A stretch of DNA of 64,000 nt from Caulobacter sp. 32-67-35 (GTDB taxonomy: Bacteria > Pseudomonadota > Alphaproteobacteria > Caulobacterales > Caulobacteraceae), in the NCBI GenBank assembly GCA_002280875.1, contig NCEV01000022.1, positions 17,534 to 81,533 on the forward strand. Reading direction: 5' to 3'. Below are positions 1-8,700 of this stretch, piece after piece. A program made the position numbers and the translations under genes. Each line of letters opens with the position of its first letter. Positions within the stretch are counted from its first letter, which is position 1. A model generated the notes under the pieces. The model did no database searches. It saw nothing but the letters and a program-made list of their open reading frames with translations, and was not told where the DNA came from.

Positions 1-454
1 CGCGGTCGATGCAGCCATCCTCAGCCAGACTGTCGACGATCCGGGCCAGATAGGCCACGTCATCGGCGTCCGAAGCGTCCGGGATCTTGCCGGTCACGGT
101 CGGCACGCCGGGGATGTTCCAGGCAAAGCCCGCGCCCACCGGAATGCCGGCGTCCGGGGCGACCAGGATGAACCCCGCGCGATCAGCCGTGGCCTCAAGC
201 CTGGAGGCCTGAAGCATCTTGGCGCCGGTCCCGCCGCTGCCGTGCAGCAGAATCACAAGCGGGGCGGCGGCGGCAGGATCCAGCCCGGCTGGGCGATGCA
301 GCAGCAGCGGGCGGCCGGTCTGTCCGATATCGACCCGGCCAGTGACGCCCGGAACGCCCACCGCGCACGCCGCGTGGGCCGCGCCGCCCGCACCCAGCAG
401 CGCGAGCGCCGCAAGCGGGGCAAGCACCCGGCGACCAAGGACGAATCCAGACAT
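1..454 (-). CDS. Secreted PHB-depolymerase/feruloyl-esterase-like hydrolase (3' part outside window)
   Basis: The reading frame starts at the ATG at 454-452 behind a GGAG Shine-Dalgarno and runs off the left edge still open, so only about 150 residues are visible. The N-terminus is a Sec-type signal peptide (GRRVLAPLAALALLGAG...AHA). It is followed by the alpha/beta-hydrolase oxyanion segment VILLHGSGGTGAKM and by APDAGIP and FAWNIPG segments typical of LpqC/esterase-PHB depolymerase family proteins. Such enzymes are exported serine esterases. The catalytic Ser/Asp/His lie outside the window, so substrate and activity cannot be judged. Confidence 0.75.
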   Translation of the reverse strand, partial: MSGFVLGRRVLAPLAALALLGAGGAAHAACAVGVPGVTGRVDIGQTGRPLLLHRPAGLDPAAAAPLVILLHGSGGTGAKMLQASRLEATADRAGFILVAPDAGIPVGAGFAWNIPGVPTVTGKIPDASDADDVAYLARIVDSLAEDGCIDR

Positions 455-607
455 CGATAGCTCCTGTTGAACCGGTCAGCTTAGGCCTTGAGCGGCGCGG
501 GTAAACCGGCGCCGTGTCTGGAAGCTTTGCGGGCGACAACAGCCCGCGCAGTAGGTCTTGGAGCATTCGCCAAGCCCCATCGCCCGTAGCTCTGCTAAAG
601 CTCAGCC

Positions 608-1459
608 ATGACCGACCCCCGCCGCCTCACCCTCGGCCTATTGTGCGGCCTGATCGCCGGCGCCTTCTGGGGCGGGGTGTTTCTGGCGCCGTTGCTGCTG
701 GTCGACTTCACGCCGCTGCAGATGACCGCTGGGCGGTATCTGGCCGGCAACCTGATCTATTATGTCGGCCTGGCCGTCGCGGTGCAGAACGCCGGGGTGG
801 CGGCGGCCTCGCTGATCATCGGGCTGTTGCCGGTGACGGTGACCCTCGTGGGCGCGAGGCCCGGCGAGGGCGTGCCGCTCCGGCGGCTGGCCGCCCCGCT
901 GGCCCTGCTGGCCGCCGGGGTGGTCTGCATCAATATCGACGTGTTCAGGAGCGGGGAGGGCGCGCCCGCGCCGCGACTGATCCTGGGGGTGCTGGGCGCG
1001 GTTCTGGCCCTGGCCTGCTGGACGCTCTATGCGGTCTGGAACGCCCGCCGGCTGGCCTCGACGCCCACCTTCAACAGCCATGAATGGTCGCTGCTGACCG
1101 GGGTGGTCACTGGCGCGCTGTCGCTGGTTCTGATCGTTCCGGCCTTCCTCGCCGGCGGAGCGGCGCATGGGTCCAGCGCCTGGACCCTGTTCTGGGGCGT
1201 CAGTCTGGCGGTGGCCCTTGGCGCCTCGGTGATCGGCAACGGCCTGTGGAACGCCGCCAGCCGCCTGCTGCCGCTCAGCCTTTCCGGCCAGTTGATCGTG
1301 TTCGAAACCCTGTTCGCCCTGCTTTACGGCTTCCTGCACGAAGGCCGCTGGCCGCGCCCGCTGGAGAGCGCCGCCATCGCCCTGATGCTGGCCGGGGTGC
1401 TGTGGTCGGTATCGCTGCACCGGCCGTCCGGGGTAGCCTCAAACATGACTGGAACCTGA
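608..1459 (+). CDS. EamA/DMT-family transporter
   Basis: A 283-residue protein composed almost entirely of hydrophobic segments, compatible with the ten-helix fold and two EamA repeats of the drug/metabolite transporter superfamily. Short charged linkers (for example GARPGEGVPLRR, WNARRL) separate the helices, and the second half contains the usual ASRLLPLSLSGQLIVFETLFALLYGF-type segment. It sits in the inner membrane and probably exports a small metabolite; the substrate cannot be read from sequence. It stands alone, and the next gene begins about 110 bases downstream with its own control region. Confidence 0.85.
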   Translation: MTDPRRLTLGLLCGLIAGAFWGGVFLAPLLLVDFTPLQMTAGRYLAGNLIYYVGLAVAVQNAGVAAASLIIGLLPVTVTLVGARPGEGVPLRRLAAPLALLAAGVVCINIDVFRSGEGAPAPRLILGVLGAVLALACWTLYAVWNARRLASTPTFNSHEWSLLTGVVTGALSLVLIVPAFLAGGAAHGSSAWTLFWGVSLAVALGASVIGNGLWNAASRLLPLSLSGQLIVFETLFALLYGFLHEGRWPRPLESAAIALMLAGVLWSVSLHRPSGVASNMTGT

Positions 1460-1467
1460 ACCGCAAC

Positions 1468-1482
1468 GTTCAGATCGGGTTC
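1468..1482 (+). promoter_or_regulatory. Candidate LexA (SOS) box GTTC-N7-GTTC
   Basis: GTTC at 1468-1471 and GTTC at 1479-1482 are separated by exactly seven bases, which is the direct-repeat LexA box of alphaproteobacteria. It lies about 85 bases upstream of the glycine-zipper gene start. Only eight bases are fixed, so one or two chance copies are expected in a window of this size; the intergenic position is what makes it worth listing. Confidence 0.35.
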
Positions 1483-1567
1483 AAGCGGCGCCCCCTAGAA
1501 CGGGTATCAACAGCGCCGCACCGGACGTCTCCCGGACCTGGCGACGCTTCTCGAAAGGAGCACTGCC

Positions 1568-2023
1568 ATGAAGACCATTTCCAAGACCCTGATCGCTGGC
1601 GCCATCACCGCCGCCATGGTCCTGCCCGCTTCCGGCGCCTTCGCCGGCGAGAAGACCAACAAGGCCATCCTGGGCGCCGTTCTCGGCGGCCTGGCGGGCG
1701 CGGCTCTGGGCGATGGCGACAAGGGCGCGGTGGTCATCGGCGCCGTTGCGGGCGCGGCGCTCGGCGCCTCGACCGCCAAGGACAAGGACGACCGTCGCTA
1801 CAACAGCAACTATCGCACCCGTCCAGCCTATAACGGCTATTCGCAGGGCTATTCGCAGGGCGGCTACCAGGTCCGCGACCCGCGCTATCAGCGCGACAGC
1901 CGCTACGGCCAGGGGGGCTATGGCCAGACCGGCTATGGCCAGACCCGCTACGGCCAGGCCGGCTATGGCCAGACTGGCTACGACGCCCGCTACGACACCG
2001 GCTACGCCAACTACCGTCGCTAG
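1568..2023 (+). CDS. Exported glycine-zipper protein with C-terminal Tyr-Gly-Gln repeats
   Basis: A 151-residue protein starting at an ATG behind a GAAAGGAG ribosome site. Residues 1-26 are a signal peptide ending ASGAFA. Residues about 30-70 form a glycine zipper (GAVLGGLAGAALGDGDKGAVVIGAVAGAALGA split over two near-repeats), the 2TM-type segment found in Rick_17kDa/YMGG envelope proteins. The last 80 residues are low-complexity and rich in Tyr, Gly, Gln and Arg, with five nearly identical YGQ(T/A)GYGQ-type units. No lipobox Cys is present, so a periplasmic or outer-membrane-associated protein is inferred. Function unknown. A possible LexA box lies upstream and a strong terminator follows. 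Confidence 0.75.
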   Translation: MKTISKTLIAGAITAAMVLPASGAFAGEKTNKAILGAVLGGLAGAALGDGDKGAVVIGAVAGAALGASTAKDKDDRRYNSNYRTRPAYNGYSQGYSQGGYQVRDPRYQRDSRYGQGGYGQTGYGQTRYGQAGYGQTGYDARYDTGYANYRR

Positions 2024-2053
2024 GCCCTGATCCCGATCCTGCGGCGAAGACTT

Positions 2054-2087
2054 GCGCCGCTCCCTTCATCAGGGGGCGGCGCTTTTT
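2054..2087 (+). terminator. Rho-independent terminator after the glycine-zipper gene
   Basis: A 12-bp stem (2054-2065 with 2071-2082, one T-G pair) closes a five-base loop TCATC and is followed directly by TTTTT at 2083-2087. Confidence 0.92.
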
Positions 2088-2235
2088 CGCGCCTGACGCG
2101 AGACAATCTTTACGCAAGGTCGCCGCGACCGCTGTTCGCCCTGCGAAATCTGCTATAGCGCCGTGAGAGCGGAGCGGCTTCTTAACCCATCGCGCTTTCA
2201 GTCGGGTTAGATCGCTCCGGACAGAGGGAGAGCGC

Positions 2236-4404
2236 ATGGCGGCATCCGGCGGCATCGCCGTTCGAGGACCACGCAGTCTGCTTCGGCAGATACGCGAGGC
2301 CATGGCCGGGGCGGGCCCCGCCCAGGGCAAGCTCGACATGGTGGTGCGCACCATCGCCATCTCGATGGTCGCCGAAGTCTGCTCGATCTATCTGCGCCGC
2401 GCTTCCGGCGATCTGGAACTGTTCGCCACCGAGGGCCTGGCTCCCGAGGCCGTCCACGTCACCCGGCTGAAACCCGGCGAGGGTCTGGTCGGCGAGACCA
2501 TGCGCATCGGCCGGCCGCTGAACCTGTCCGACGCCCCGAACCACCCGGCCTTCGCCTATCGCCCGGAAACCGGCGAAGATCCGTACCACGCCTTCCTGGC
2601 CGTCCCCCTGCTGCGCGGCGGTCGCTCGATCGGCGTGCTGGTCGTCCAGAACCGCACCGAGCGGATCTATGGCGAGGAAGAGGTCGAAGACCTCCAGATC
2701 ATCGCCATGGTCCTGGCCGAGATGGTCAGCTCCAGCGAGCTTCTGGGTCTGGACGAGCTGAAGGACGTCGAGATCGCGCCCCACAAGCCGGAGCGGCTGA
2801 AGGGCGCGCGCTTCGCCGAGGGTCTGGCCTATGGCGTGGCCGTGCTGCACGAACAGCCGGTGGCGCCCGAGCAACTGCTGTCGGACGACTCGGCTGCCGA
2901 AGAGATCCGCCTGAAGGTCGCCGTGACCGCCCTGCAGAGCCAGATCGACGAGATGCTGGAGGGCCAGGGCGGTCTGGTGGGCGCCTCGTACGAGGTGCTC
3001 GACACCTACCGCCTGTTTGCCCATGACCGCGGCTGGAACCGCGGGCTGGAAGAGGCCGTGCGCTCGGGTCTGACCGCCGAGGCCGCTGTCGAAAGGGTGC
3101 GCTCCGAGCACCGGGCCCGCCTGGGCCAGGCCCGCGATCCCTATCTGCGCGAGCGCCTGCACGATCTGGAAGATCTCAACGACCGGCTGCTGCGCCACCT
3201 GTCGGGCGACGTCCATGCCGTACGCCAGCTGCCCGACGACGCCATCCTGATCGCGCGGAACCTGGGCCCCGCCGATCTGCTGGAATACGACCGCACCAAG
3301 CTGAAGGGCATCCTGCTCGAGGAAGGCTCGGCCGCCAGCCACGCCGGCATCGTGGCCCGGGCGCTGGACATCCCTTGCGTGGGCCGTCTGGCCGGCCTGC
3401 GCGACCGGGTCAGTGAGGGCGACCCGGTGGTGGTCGACGCCGAGACGGCCGAGGCCTGGCTTCGGCCGCGGCCGGACGTGGTCAAGGCGCTGAAGGCCCG
3501 GATGGAAGTCCGCGCCCAGCGCAAGGCCGAGTTCGCCCGTCTGCGCGACACCGGCCTGTTCCGCACAGAGTTCCAGTTCATGGTCGCCGAGGAGATGCCG
3601 CGCCTCGAAGCCCAGACGGCGCTCTACGAAAAGGTGCTGGAAGCCGCCAACGGCATGCCGGTGACCTTCCGTACGCTCGATCTCGGCGGCGACAAGCTGC
3701 TGCCGTACATGGAGATGGAGCGTGAGGACAATCCGGCCCTGGGCTGGCGCGCCATCCGCATGGGTCTGGACCGGCCGGCCCTGCTGCGGATGCAGATCCG
3801 CGCCCTGATCAAGGCCTCGCGGGGTCGCGAGCTGCGGATCATGTTCCCTTTGGTGGCCAGCGTGGACGAGTTTCGCGCCGCCCGCGCCTTTGTGGATCAG
3901 GAAGTCGCCTGGGCCCTGAAGCGCGGCCGCCCGGCGCCGGCCCGACTGGACGTTGGCGCGATGATCGAGGCGCCGTCGCTGCTGTGGCATCTGGACGCCC
4001 TGCTGCCGATGACCGACTTCGTCTCGGTGGGCACGAACGATCTGATGCAGTATCTGTTCGCCGCTGACCGGGGCAACCCGCGCATGGCTGACCGCTATGA
4101 TCCGCTGTCGCCAGCGGCCCTGCGAGCGCTGAAGACCATCCAGCAGGCCTGCGCGGATACCGGAACGCCGGTCTCTGTCTGCGGCGAAATGGCCGGTCGG
4201 CCGCTGGAGGCCTTCGCCCTGGTGGCCCTGGGCTTTGATCGACTGTCGATGCCGCCGGCTGGCGTCGGGCCGGTGAAGCAGATGGTGCTGTCCTGCGACC
4301 GTGAAGCCGCCAGGCGCAACGTTGAGGCCCTGCTCAAGGGATCGGGCGGATCGATCCGGGGAGAGATTGAAACCCTGGCGCGCAAGCTTTACGTCGCGGT
4401 TTGA
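2236..4404 (+). CDS. ptsP: PtsP, enzyme I of the nitrogen PTS (EI-Ntr), with an internal deletion
   Basis: EI-Ntr autophosphorylates from phosphoenolpyruvate and passes phosphate to NPr and EIIA-Ntr in the cytoplasmic nitrogen-PTS relay. A GAF domain occupies residues about 25-165. The phospho-histidine motif EGSAASHAGIVAR has H369, and the PEP-binding barrel ends with the catalytic Cys in VCGEMAG (C649). The protein is 722 residues, shorter than the family's usual 745-760. The shortfall maps to one point: residues about 436-442 read ARLRD-TGLFRTE, whereas family members carry about 30 more residues there (LPAITxDG...NAG...GADGIGL), the first strand of the PEP barrel. The deletion is in frame. 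Identity is secure; catalytic competence is doubtful. Confidence 0.92.
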   Translation: MAASGGIAVRGPRSLLRQIREAMAGAGPAQGKLDMVVRTIAISMVAEVCSIYLRRASGDLELFATEGLAPEAVHVTRLKPGEGLVGETMRIGRPLNLSDAPNHPAFAYRPETGEDPYHAFLAVPLLRGGRSIGVLVVQNRTERIYGEEEVEDLQIIAMVLAEMVSSSELLGLDELKDVEIAPHKPERLKGARFAEGLAYGVAVLHEQPVAPEQLLSDDSAAEEIRLKVAVTALQSQIDEMLEGQGGLVGASYEVLDTYRLFAHDRGWNRGLEEAVRSGLTAEAAVERVRSEHRARLGQARDPYLRERLHDLEDLNDRLLRHLSGDVHAVRQLPDDAILIARNLGPADLLEYDRTKLKGILLEEGSAASHAGIVARALDIPCVGRLAGLRDRVSEGDPVVVDAETAEAWLRPRPDVVKALKARMEVRAQRKAEFARLRDTGLFRTEFQFMVAEEMPRLEAQTALYEKVLEAANGMPVTFRTLDLGGDKLLPYMEMEREDNPALGWRAIRMGLDRPALLRMQIRALIKASRGRELRIMFPLVASVDEFRAARAFVDQEVAWALKRGRPAPARLDVGAMIEAPSLLWHLDALLPMTDFVSVGTNDLMQYLFAADRGNPRMADRYDPLSPAALRALKTIQQACADTGTPVSVCGEMAGRPLEAFALVALGFDRLSMPPAGVGPVKQMVLSCDREAARRNVEALLKGSGGSIRGEIETLARKLYVAV

Positions 4405-4560
4405 TTTGGTGGTCGATTAACCAATCTTCGCTGTTTAGTGTATTGAATACCGCTACTTACTTTGATATCCACAAAGGGTTGTTAAGAACTTCGTGCAAGA
4501 CGAAGTGGGGTGGGGCGTCGCGTTCGCGCGTTACGCGTTTTTTGGGGTGATATAGTCGCA
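4405..4560. promoter_or_regulatory. AT-richer control region between ptsP and rodZ
   Basis: The spacer holds a TTAACC CtrA-like half-site at 4417-4422 and a perfect 7-bp hairpin at 4488-4506 (ACTTCGT / ACGAAGT). A CGCG-TTA-CGCG repeat is followed by TTTTTT near 4530-4545 and could serve as a weak terminator. GGGGTGA about 11 bases before 4561 is the likely ribosome site of rodZ. Confidence 0.4.
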
Positions 4561-5583
4561 ATGCCGCTGGATACGGGCAGTGTCAGGCACTTGCATCTGG
4601 TCGCGGACGCTGAGCCTGAAGAGGGCTTTGCGTCGTTCGACCAGCCGTCAGTCGACGAGGGCGTCGATATTGGCGCTGCGCTCCGGGCCGCCCGCACCTT
4701 CCGCGGCCTGACCACCCAGGACGTGGCCGACGCCACTCGTATTCGTCAAAGCTATATCGACGCGCTTGAGGACCTGCGGCTGGAAGAGCTGCCCTCGCGT
4801 CCGTTCACCATCGGCTATGTCCGCGCCTACGCCACACTGCTGGGGCTGGATGGCGAGGCCGCTGTTCTGCGCTTCAAGAACGACGTTCCCGATGAGGGCG
4901 GCGAGCTGCGTGCTCCGGTCGGCGTGCGCCACGAACGTGATCCGCGCCTGGCCCTGATCCTGATCGCCGGCATGCTGATGGTCGGCGCCATCCTGCTCTG
5001 GAACGTGGCGCAACGCGCCATGGACAAGGACGCACCCGCCACCCAGGTCGCCGCCAACGCTGCGGCCCCGCCCGCGGCCCTGGCTCCGGTCGGTTCGGCG
5101 GTGTCGCTTGGGGCTCCCTTGCCGGCGCCCGTCGAGTCGACCACGCCCGAGCCGTACAAAACGCCGGGTCTCGATGACGCCGCCGCCAATGGTGGCTCGG
5201 CTGATGCGGCCAACGCCGCCTCAAAGGCTCGCGCCACGGCTCTTGCGGCGGGTGAAGGCGAGATCGACGCCGCGCATGTCGCGGCCCTGGGCTCCAGCTT
5301 CAAGCCGCGCGGCGTGGTGCATGGCGCGGCCGCCGCCGACAGCTCCGGCGTCATTCTGCTGGCGCGCAAGGCCGCTACCCTGGTGGTTCGCGGCGCCGAT
5401 GGCTCGGTCTATTTCGCCCGCCAGCTCAATGCCGGTGAAGCCTTCCGCGCCCCGCGCACCGCTGGCCTGACCGCCGATGTTTCCGACCCCAGCAATTTCG
5501 ACGTCTATGCGGGCGGCGTGCTGACCGGCCGCCTCACGGCGTCGACCACCGCGCTGAGCAAGCTGGTCAAGTCTGCAGCCTGA
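4561..5583 (+). CDS. rodZ: RodZ-like cytoskeletal adaptor (N-terminal HTH, one TM, DUF4115)
   Basis: The N-terminal cytoplasmic part contains an XRE-type helix-turn-helix (residues about 35-110; LRAARTFRGLTTQDVADATRIRQSYIDALE). It is followed by one membrane helix (about residues 125-148, LALILIAGMLMVGAILLW), an Ala/Pro-rich linker and a C-terminal DUF4115 beta domain. This is the RodZ architecture; RodZ couples MreB to the cell-wall elongation complex. The gene lies directly upstream of ispG, a linkage also seen in E. coli, which supports the name. The start at 4561 gives MPLDTGS; an ATG 51 bases upstream is open but lacks a good ribosome site. Confidence 0.82.
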   Translation: MPLDTGSVRHLHLVADAEPEEGFASFDQPSVDEGVDIGAALRAARTFRGLTTQDVADATRIRQSYIDALEDLRLEELPSRPFTIGYVRAYATLLGLDGEAAVLRFKNDVPDEGGELRAPVGVRHERDPRLALILIAGMLMVGAILLWNVAQRAMDKDAPATQVAANAAAPPAALAPVGSAVSLGAPLPAPVESTTPEPYKTPGLDDAAANGGSADAANAASKARATALAAGEGEIDAAHVAALGSSFKPRGVVHGAAAADSSGVILLARKAATLVVRGADGSVYFARQLNAGEAFRAPRTAGLTADVSDPSNFDVYAGGVLTGRLTASTTALSKLVKSAA

Positions 5584-5589
5584 TCCGGA

Positions 5590-5610
5590 GCGCCGGTCCG
5601 GAACCGGCGC
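5590..5610 (+). terminator. Stem-loop between rodZ and ispG
   Basis: A perfect 8-bp stem (GCGCCGGT / ACCGGCGC) with a five-base loop begins six bases after the rodZ stop. There is no T tract, so it may only partly terminate or may protect the 3' end. Confidence 0.4.
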
Positions 5611-5663
5611 GAAGCTTCCATGACAGCCTTGGGTTCTCCGCGCAAAAGCCCTAGATTGCCCCC

Positions 5664-6803
5664 ATGGCCGCAGACCACACCCATATCCGCCCCTGGCGCT
5701 CCATAGAGCGTCGCAAGTCGCGCAAGATTCGTGTCGGCAATGTCGAGGTCGGGGGCGACGCGCCCATCACCGTCCAGTCGATGACCAACACCCTGACCAG
5801 CGACGCCGCCGCGACGCTGGAGCAGATCCGCCAGCTGGAAGAGGCCGGCGCCGACATCGTCCGCGTCAGCTGCCCTGACACCGACAGCACGGCCGCGTTC
5901 AAGACCATCGCCCGTGAAAGCCGGGTGCCGCTCGTGGCCGATATCCACTTCCACTACAAGCGCGGCATCGAGGCGGCCCAGGCCGGCGCGGCCTGCCTGC
6001 GGATCAATCCAGGCAATATCGGCTCGGCCGACCGGGTTCGCGACGTGATCCAGGCTGCCCGCGACCACGGCTGCTCGATGCGGATCGGCGTCAATGCCGG
6101 CTCGCTGGAGCGCGAGCTGCTGGAAAAGTACGGCGAGCCGTGCCCCGACGCCATGGTCGAGAGCGCGCTCAACCACGCCCGCATCCTGCAGGACCACGAC
6201 TTCCACGAGTTCAAGATTTCGGTGAAGGCGTCGGATCCGTTCATGACGGTGGCGGCCTATCACCAGCTGGCCGAGCGTATTGATTGTCCGCTGCACCTTG
6301 GCGTCACCGAGGCTGGCGCCCTGCGCACCGGCACGGTGAAATCCTCGATCGGCATAGGCTCGATGCTGTGGGCTGGCATCGGCGATACCATCCGGGTCTC
6401 GCTGGCCGCCGACCCGGTGGAAGAGATCAAGGTCGGCTTTGACATCCTCAAGTCGCTGGGTCTGCGCCATCGCGGCGTCAACATCATCGCCTGCCCGTCC
6501 TGCGCCCGTCAGGGTTTCAACGTCATCAAGACGGTGGAAGCCCTGGAAGAGCGTCTGGCCCACATCAGCCAGCCGATGTCGCTGTCGATCATCGGTTGCG
6601 TGGTCAACGGCCCGGGCGAGGCCCTGATGACCGACCTCGGTTTCACGGGCGGCGGCGCGGGCTCGGGCATGATCTATATGGCCGGCAAGCCCGACCACAA
6701 GCAGTCCAACGACGGCATGATCGAGCACATCGTCGAGCTGGTGGAAAAACGCGCGGCCGAGCTGAAGGCGGCTCAGGACGCCGAGGCCATCGCCGCGGAG
6801 TAG
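5664..6803 (+). CDS. ispG: 4-hydroxy-3-methylbut-2-enyl diphosphate synthase IspG (GcpE)
   Basis: IspG is the Fe4S4 enzyme of the MEP isoprenoid pathway that reductively converts methylerythritol cyclodiphosphate to HMBPP. The 379-residue protein has the N-terminal TIM-barrel signatures ([35 protein letters not shown]). The C-terminal cluster-binding region carries Cys residues in [12 protein letters not shown] and [10 protein letters not shown]. No internal loss is visible. It starts at an ATG 80 bases after rodZ and probably shares its transcript in part. Confidence 0.96.
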   Translation: MAADHTHIRPWRSIERRKSRKIRVGNVEVGGDAPITVQSMTNTLTSDAAATLEQIRQLEEAGADIVRVSCPDTDSTAAFKTIARESRVPLVADIHFHYKRGIEAAQAGAACLRINPGNIGSADRVRDVIQAARDHGCSMRIGVNAGSLERELLEKYGEPCPDAMVESALNHARILQDHDFHEFKISVKASDPFMTVAAYHQLAERIDCPLHLGVTEAGALRTGTVKSSIGIGSMLWAGIGDTIRVSLAADPVEEIKVGFDILKSLGLRHRGVNIIACPSCARQGFNVIKTVEALEERLAHISQPMSLSIIGCVVNGPGEALMTDLGFTGGGAGSGMIYMAGKPDHKQSNDGMIEHIVELVEKRAAELKAAQDAEAIAAE

Positions 6804-6806
6804 GCT

Positions 6807-7193
6807 TCAGCCCAGCGAGGTCTGGATCGGTACGCCGCCCTTTATGGCCAGGGTCACCGGCGTGCGCTCGGCGACATCGGCCAGTCGCTTGCGTTGTTCG
6901 TCGGTTAGGGGACCCGTCGGAACCAGCACGCGCTCGATCCGGGGCGGCGTTTCATCGCCGTGATAGTGCAGTCGCACTTCCAGCGCCTCCAGAGGCCAAG
7001 CCTTGTGCTCGGCATACATCTTGAGCGTGATCGAGGTGCAGGCCCCCAGAGCCGACAGCAGCAGATCAAATGGCGCGGGACCGACGTCGGCGCCGTTCAG
7101 CCGCTCGGGCTCGTCGGCCGTCAGGGTGTGGCGGCCGGTGGTGATCGTTGTCGCGTAGGGGGCTTCGCCGATGCGGGCGGTTGCGGTGGCCAT
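6807..7193 (-). CDS. OsmC/Ohr-family protein with a single cysteine
   Basis: A 128-residue OsmC-fold protein: the N-terminal strand region is followed by GPAPFDLLLSALGACTSITLKMYA, which holds the conserved peroxidatic Cys, and then by the C-terminal helix-strand. The family's second, resolving Cys (usually in a CP[IV] context) is replaced: the protein reads VAERTPVTLAIK. It therefore has one redox Cys, as in the YhfA-like subgroup, and a classic thiol-peroxidase cycle is uncertain. The gene is convergent with ispG, with only three bases between the stops. Confidence 0.85.
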   Translation of the reverse strand: MATATARIGEAPYATTITTGRHTLTADEPERLNGADVGPAPFDLLLSALGACTSITLKMYAEHKAWPLEALEVRLHYHGDETPPRIERVLVPTGPLTDEQRKRLADVAERTPVTLAIKGGVPIQTSLG

Positions 7194-7226
7194 GGGGCGG
7201 CTCCTGACTGGACTCTGTCGGCGACC

Positions 7227-8606
7227 TTAGATCACCGCTCGCGACCGCTCGTCCACATCGGCCACGGCCGCTGCGACGATCCTCAGGCCCCGTTCCAGCT
7301 CATCCCGATCCCGCGCCGCGCCCAGGCATAGCCGCACACCCGTTGTCAGGCCCGGCTCCACCACCGGCGCAGAGGGCGGCGTGAGCTCCACGCCGCCGCG
7401 TAGGGCCCGGCCGGCCAGCCGCTCGGCGTCCAGTTCCGACATCGGCAGCCAGACGTGCGGGGCGCTGGCCGACATCGGGGTCTCGACGGAGCTGCCGAGG
7501 ATCTCCCGGGCCATGGCCAGGCGGGCGGTCATCTCGGCCTGGATCTCGGCGACGATGGCGTCGGCCGTGCCGTCCTCGATCCACTGGGTGGCGATCAGCC
7601 CGCCGAAATTGGGCGGGGCGTAGTTTAGGGCGCGGACGGTGCGCAGCACGCGATCCATGGCGTCGCCAGGCGGGACGATCAGGAAGCCGGTGCGCAGGCC
7701 TGGCGCCAGGGATTTGGACACGCCCGAGACGTGGAAGGTCCGCTCCGGCGCCAGCACCGCGAAGGGCGGCGGGGCGTCCGGGGCATAGACCGCATAGATG
7801 TCGTCCTCAATGATCATCAGGTCGTGCTTGCGGGCCACGGCGACGATCTGGGCCCGGCGGCCTGCGCTCATGATCCGGCCGGTGGGGTTCTGCAGGGTGG
7901 GCTGGATGGCCACGGCCTTGAAGGCGCCGGTGGAGGCGGCTTCGTCCAGGGCGTCGGGGCGCAGGCCCTGGGCGTCCATGGCTAGGCCCTTCAGCCCATA
8001 GCCCATGTGCTCGGCCAGCGCCTTGACGCCATAGAAGGTCGAGGCTTCGCACAGTACCGTCTCGCCCCAGCGCACCACTGCGCCGAAGGCCAGGGCCAGG
8101 GCCTGCTGGGCGCCGGCCGTACAGACCAGCCGGGTCCAGTCGGCGCCGGCCAGGCCGCCGCTGCGCTCCAGCCAGGCGGCGCCCGCGCGGCGCTGGACCT
8201 CCAGTCCGGCCGAGGGCGCATAGTCCAGATTGTCGAGCAGATCGCTGCGCCGGCGCAGGCGGGTCAGGGTGTCCGCCAGTCGCGCCCGGGCGGGGCCGTT
8301 GGGCGCGATGTTGTGGGCCAGGTTGATCAGGCCGCCCTCGGCTCGCAGCGCTTTTGACGCCGCGCCGCCACGCACGAAGCTGCCGCGTCCGACATGGGCC
8401 TGCACCAGTCCGGCCTTCTCGGCCTCGACATAGGCGCGGGTGACGGTGCCCAGGCCCAGGCCCAGGCGGTGGGCCAGATCGCGCTGCGGCGGCAGGCGCG
8501 CGCCGGCGGCCAGGGCGCCGGCCTCGATGTCGGCGCGCAGGGCGTCCAGCAGGCGCTCATAGATCGGCGCGTCGCCTGGGGTGAGGGTCGGTGTCCAGTC
8601 GCCCAT
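7227..8606 (-). CDS. MocR-type regulator (GntR HTH fused to PLP aminotransferase-like domain)
   Basis: The 459-residue protein has an N-terminal GntR winged helix (residues about 12-80, with LPPQRDLAHRLGLGLGTVTRAYVEAEKAGLV) and a fold-type-I aminotransferase domain (EDDIYAVY, the HVSGVSKSLAPGLRTGF lysine segment). MocR proteins bind PLP and a ligand and usually control a neighbouring gene. Start at 8606 is chosen over an upstream in-frame ATG at 8651 because CGGAG sits 7 bases before it and because the longer start would read through the palindromic operator. It is divergent from a LysE-type exporter, its likely target. Confidence 0.88.
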   Translation of the reverse strand: MGDWTPTLTPGDAPIYERLLDALRADIEAGALAAGARLPPQRDLAHRLGLGLGTVTRAYVEAEKAGLVQAHVGRGSFVRGGAASKALRAEGGLINLAHNIAPNGPARARLADTLTRLRRRSDLLDNLDYAPSAGLEVQRRAGAAWLERSGGLAGADWTRLVCTAGAQQALALAFGAVVRWGETVLCEASTFYGVKALAEHMGYGLKGLAMDAQGLRPDALDEAASTGAFKAVAIQPTLQNPTGRIMSAGRRAQIVAVARKHDLMIIEDDIYAVYAPDAPPPFAVLAPERTFHVSGVSKSLAPGLRTGFLIVPPGDAMDRVLRTVRALNYAPPNFGGLIATQWIEDGTADAIVAEIQAEMTARLAMAREILGSSVETPMSASAPHVWLPMSELDAERLAGRALRGGVELTPPSAPVVEPGLTTGVRLCLGAARDRDELERGLRIVAAAVADVDERSRAVI

Positions 8607-8617
8607 GGGGTCTCCGA

Positions 8618-8636
8618 TATTGTCATCGTGACAATA
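8618..8636. promoter_or_regulatory. Perfect palindromic operator between mocR and the lysE-type gene
   Basis: TATTGTCA at 8618-8625 and TGACAATA at 8629-8636 form a perfect 8-bp inverted repeat around TCG. It lies 11 bases upstream of the MocR start codon and 64 bases upstream of the divergent exporter gene. A second, imperfect palindrome centred on CATG (TTGA...TCAA) follows near 8643-8658. Confidence 0.75.
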
Positions 8637-8700
8637 CTCTTTTTGACTCATGGATCAATCGGGAACATCTCTGTGACATTCTCGATCCAGAGTCTTCGCC

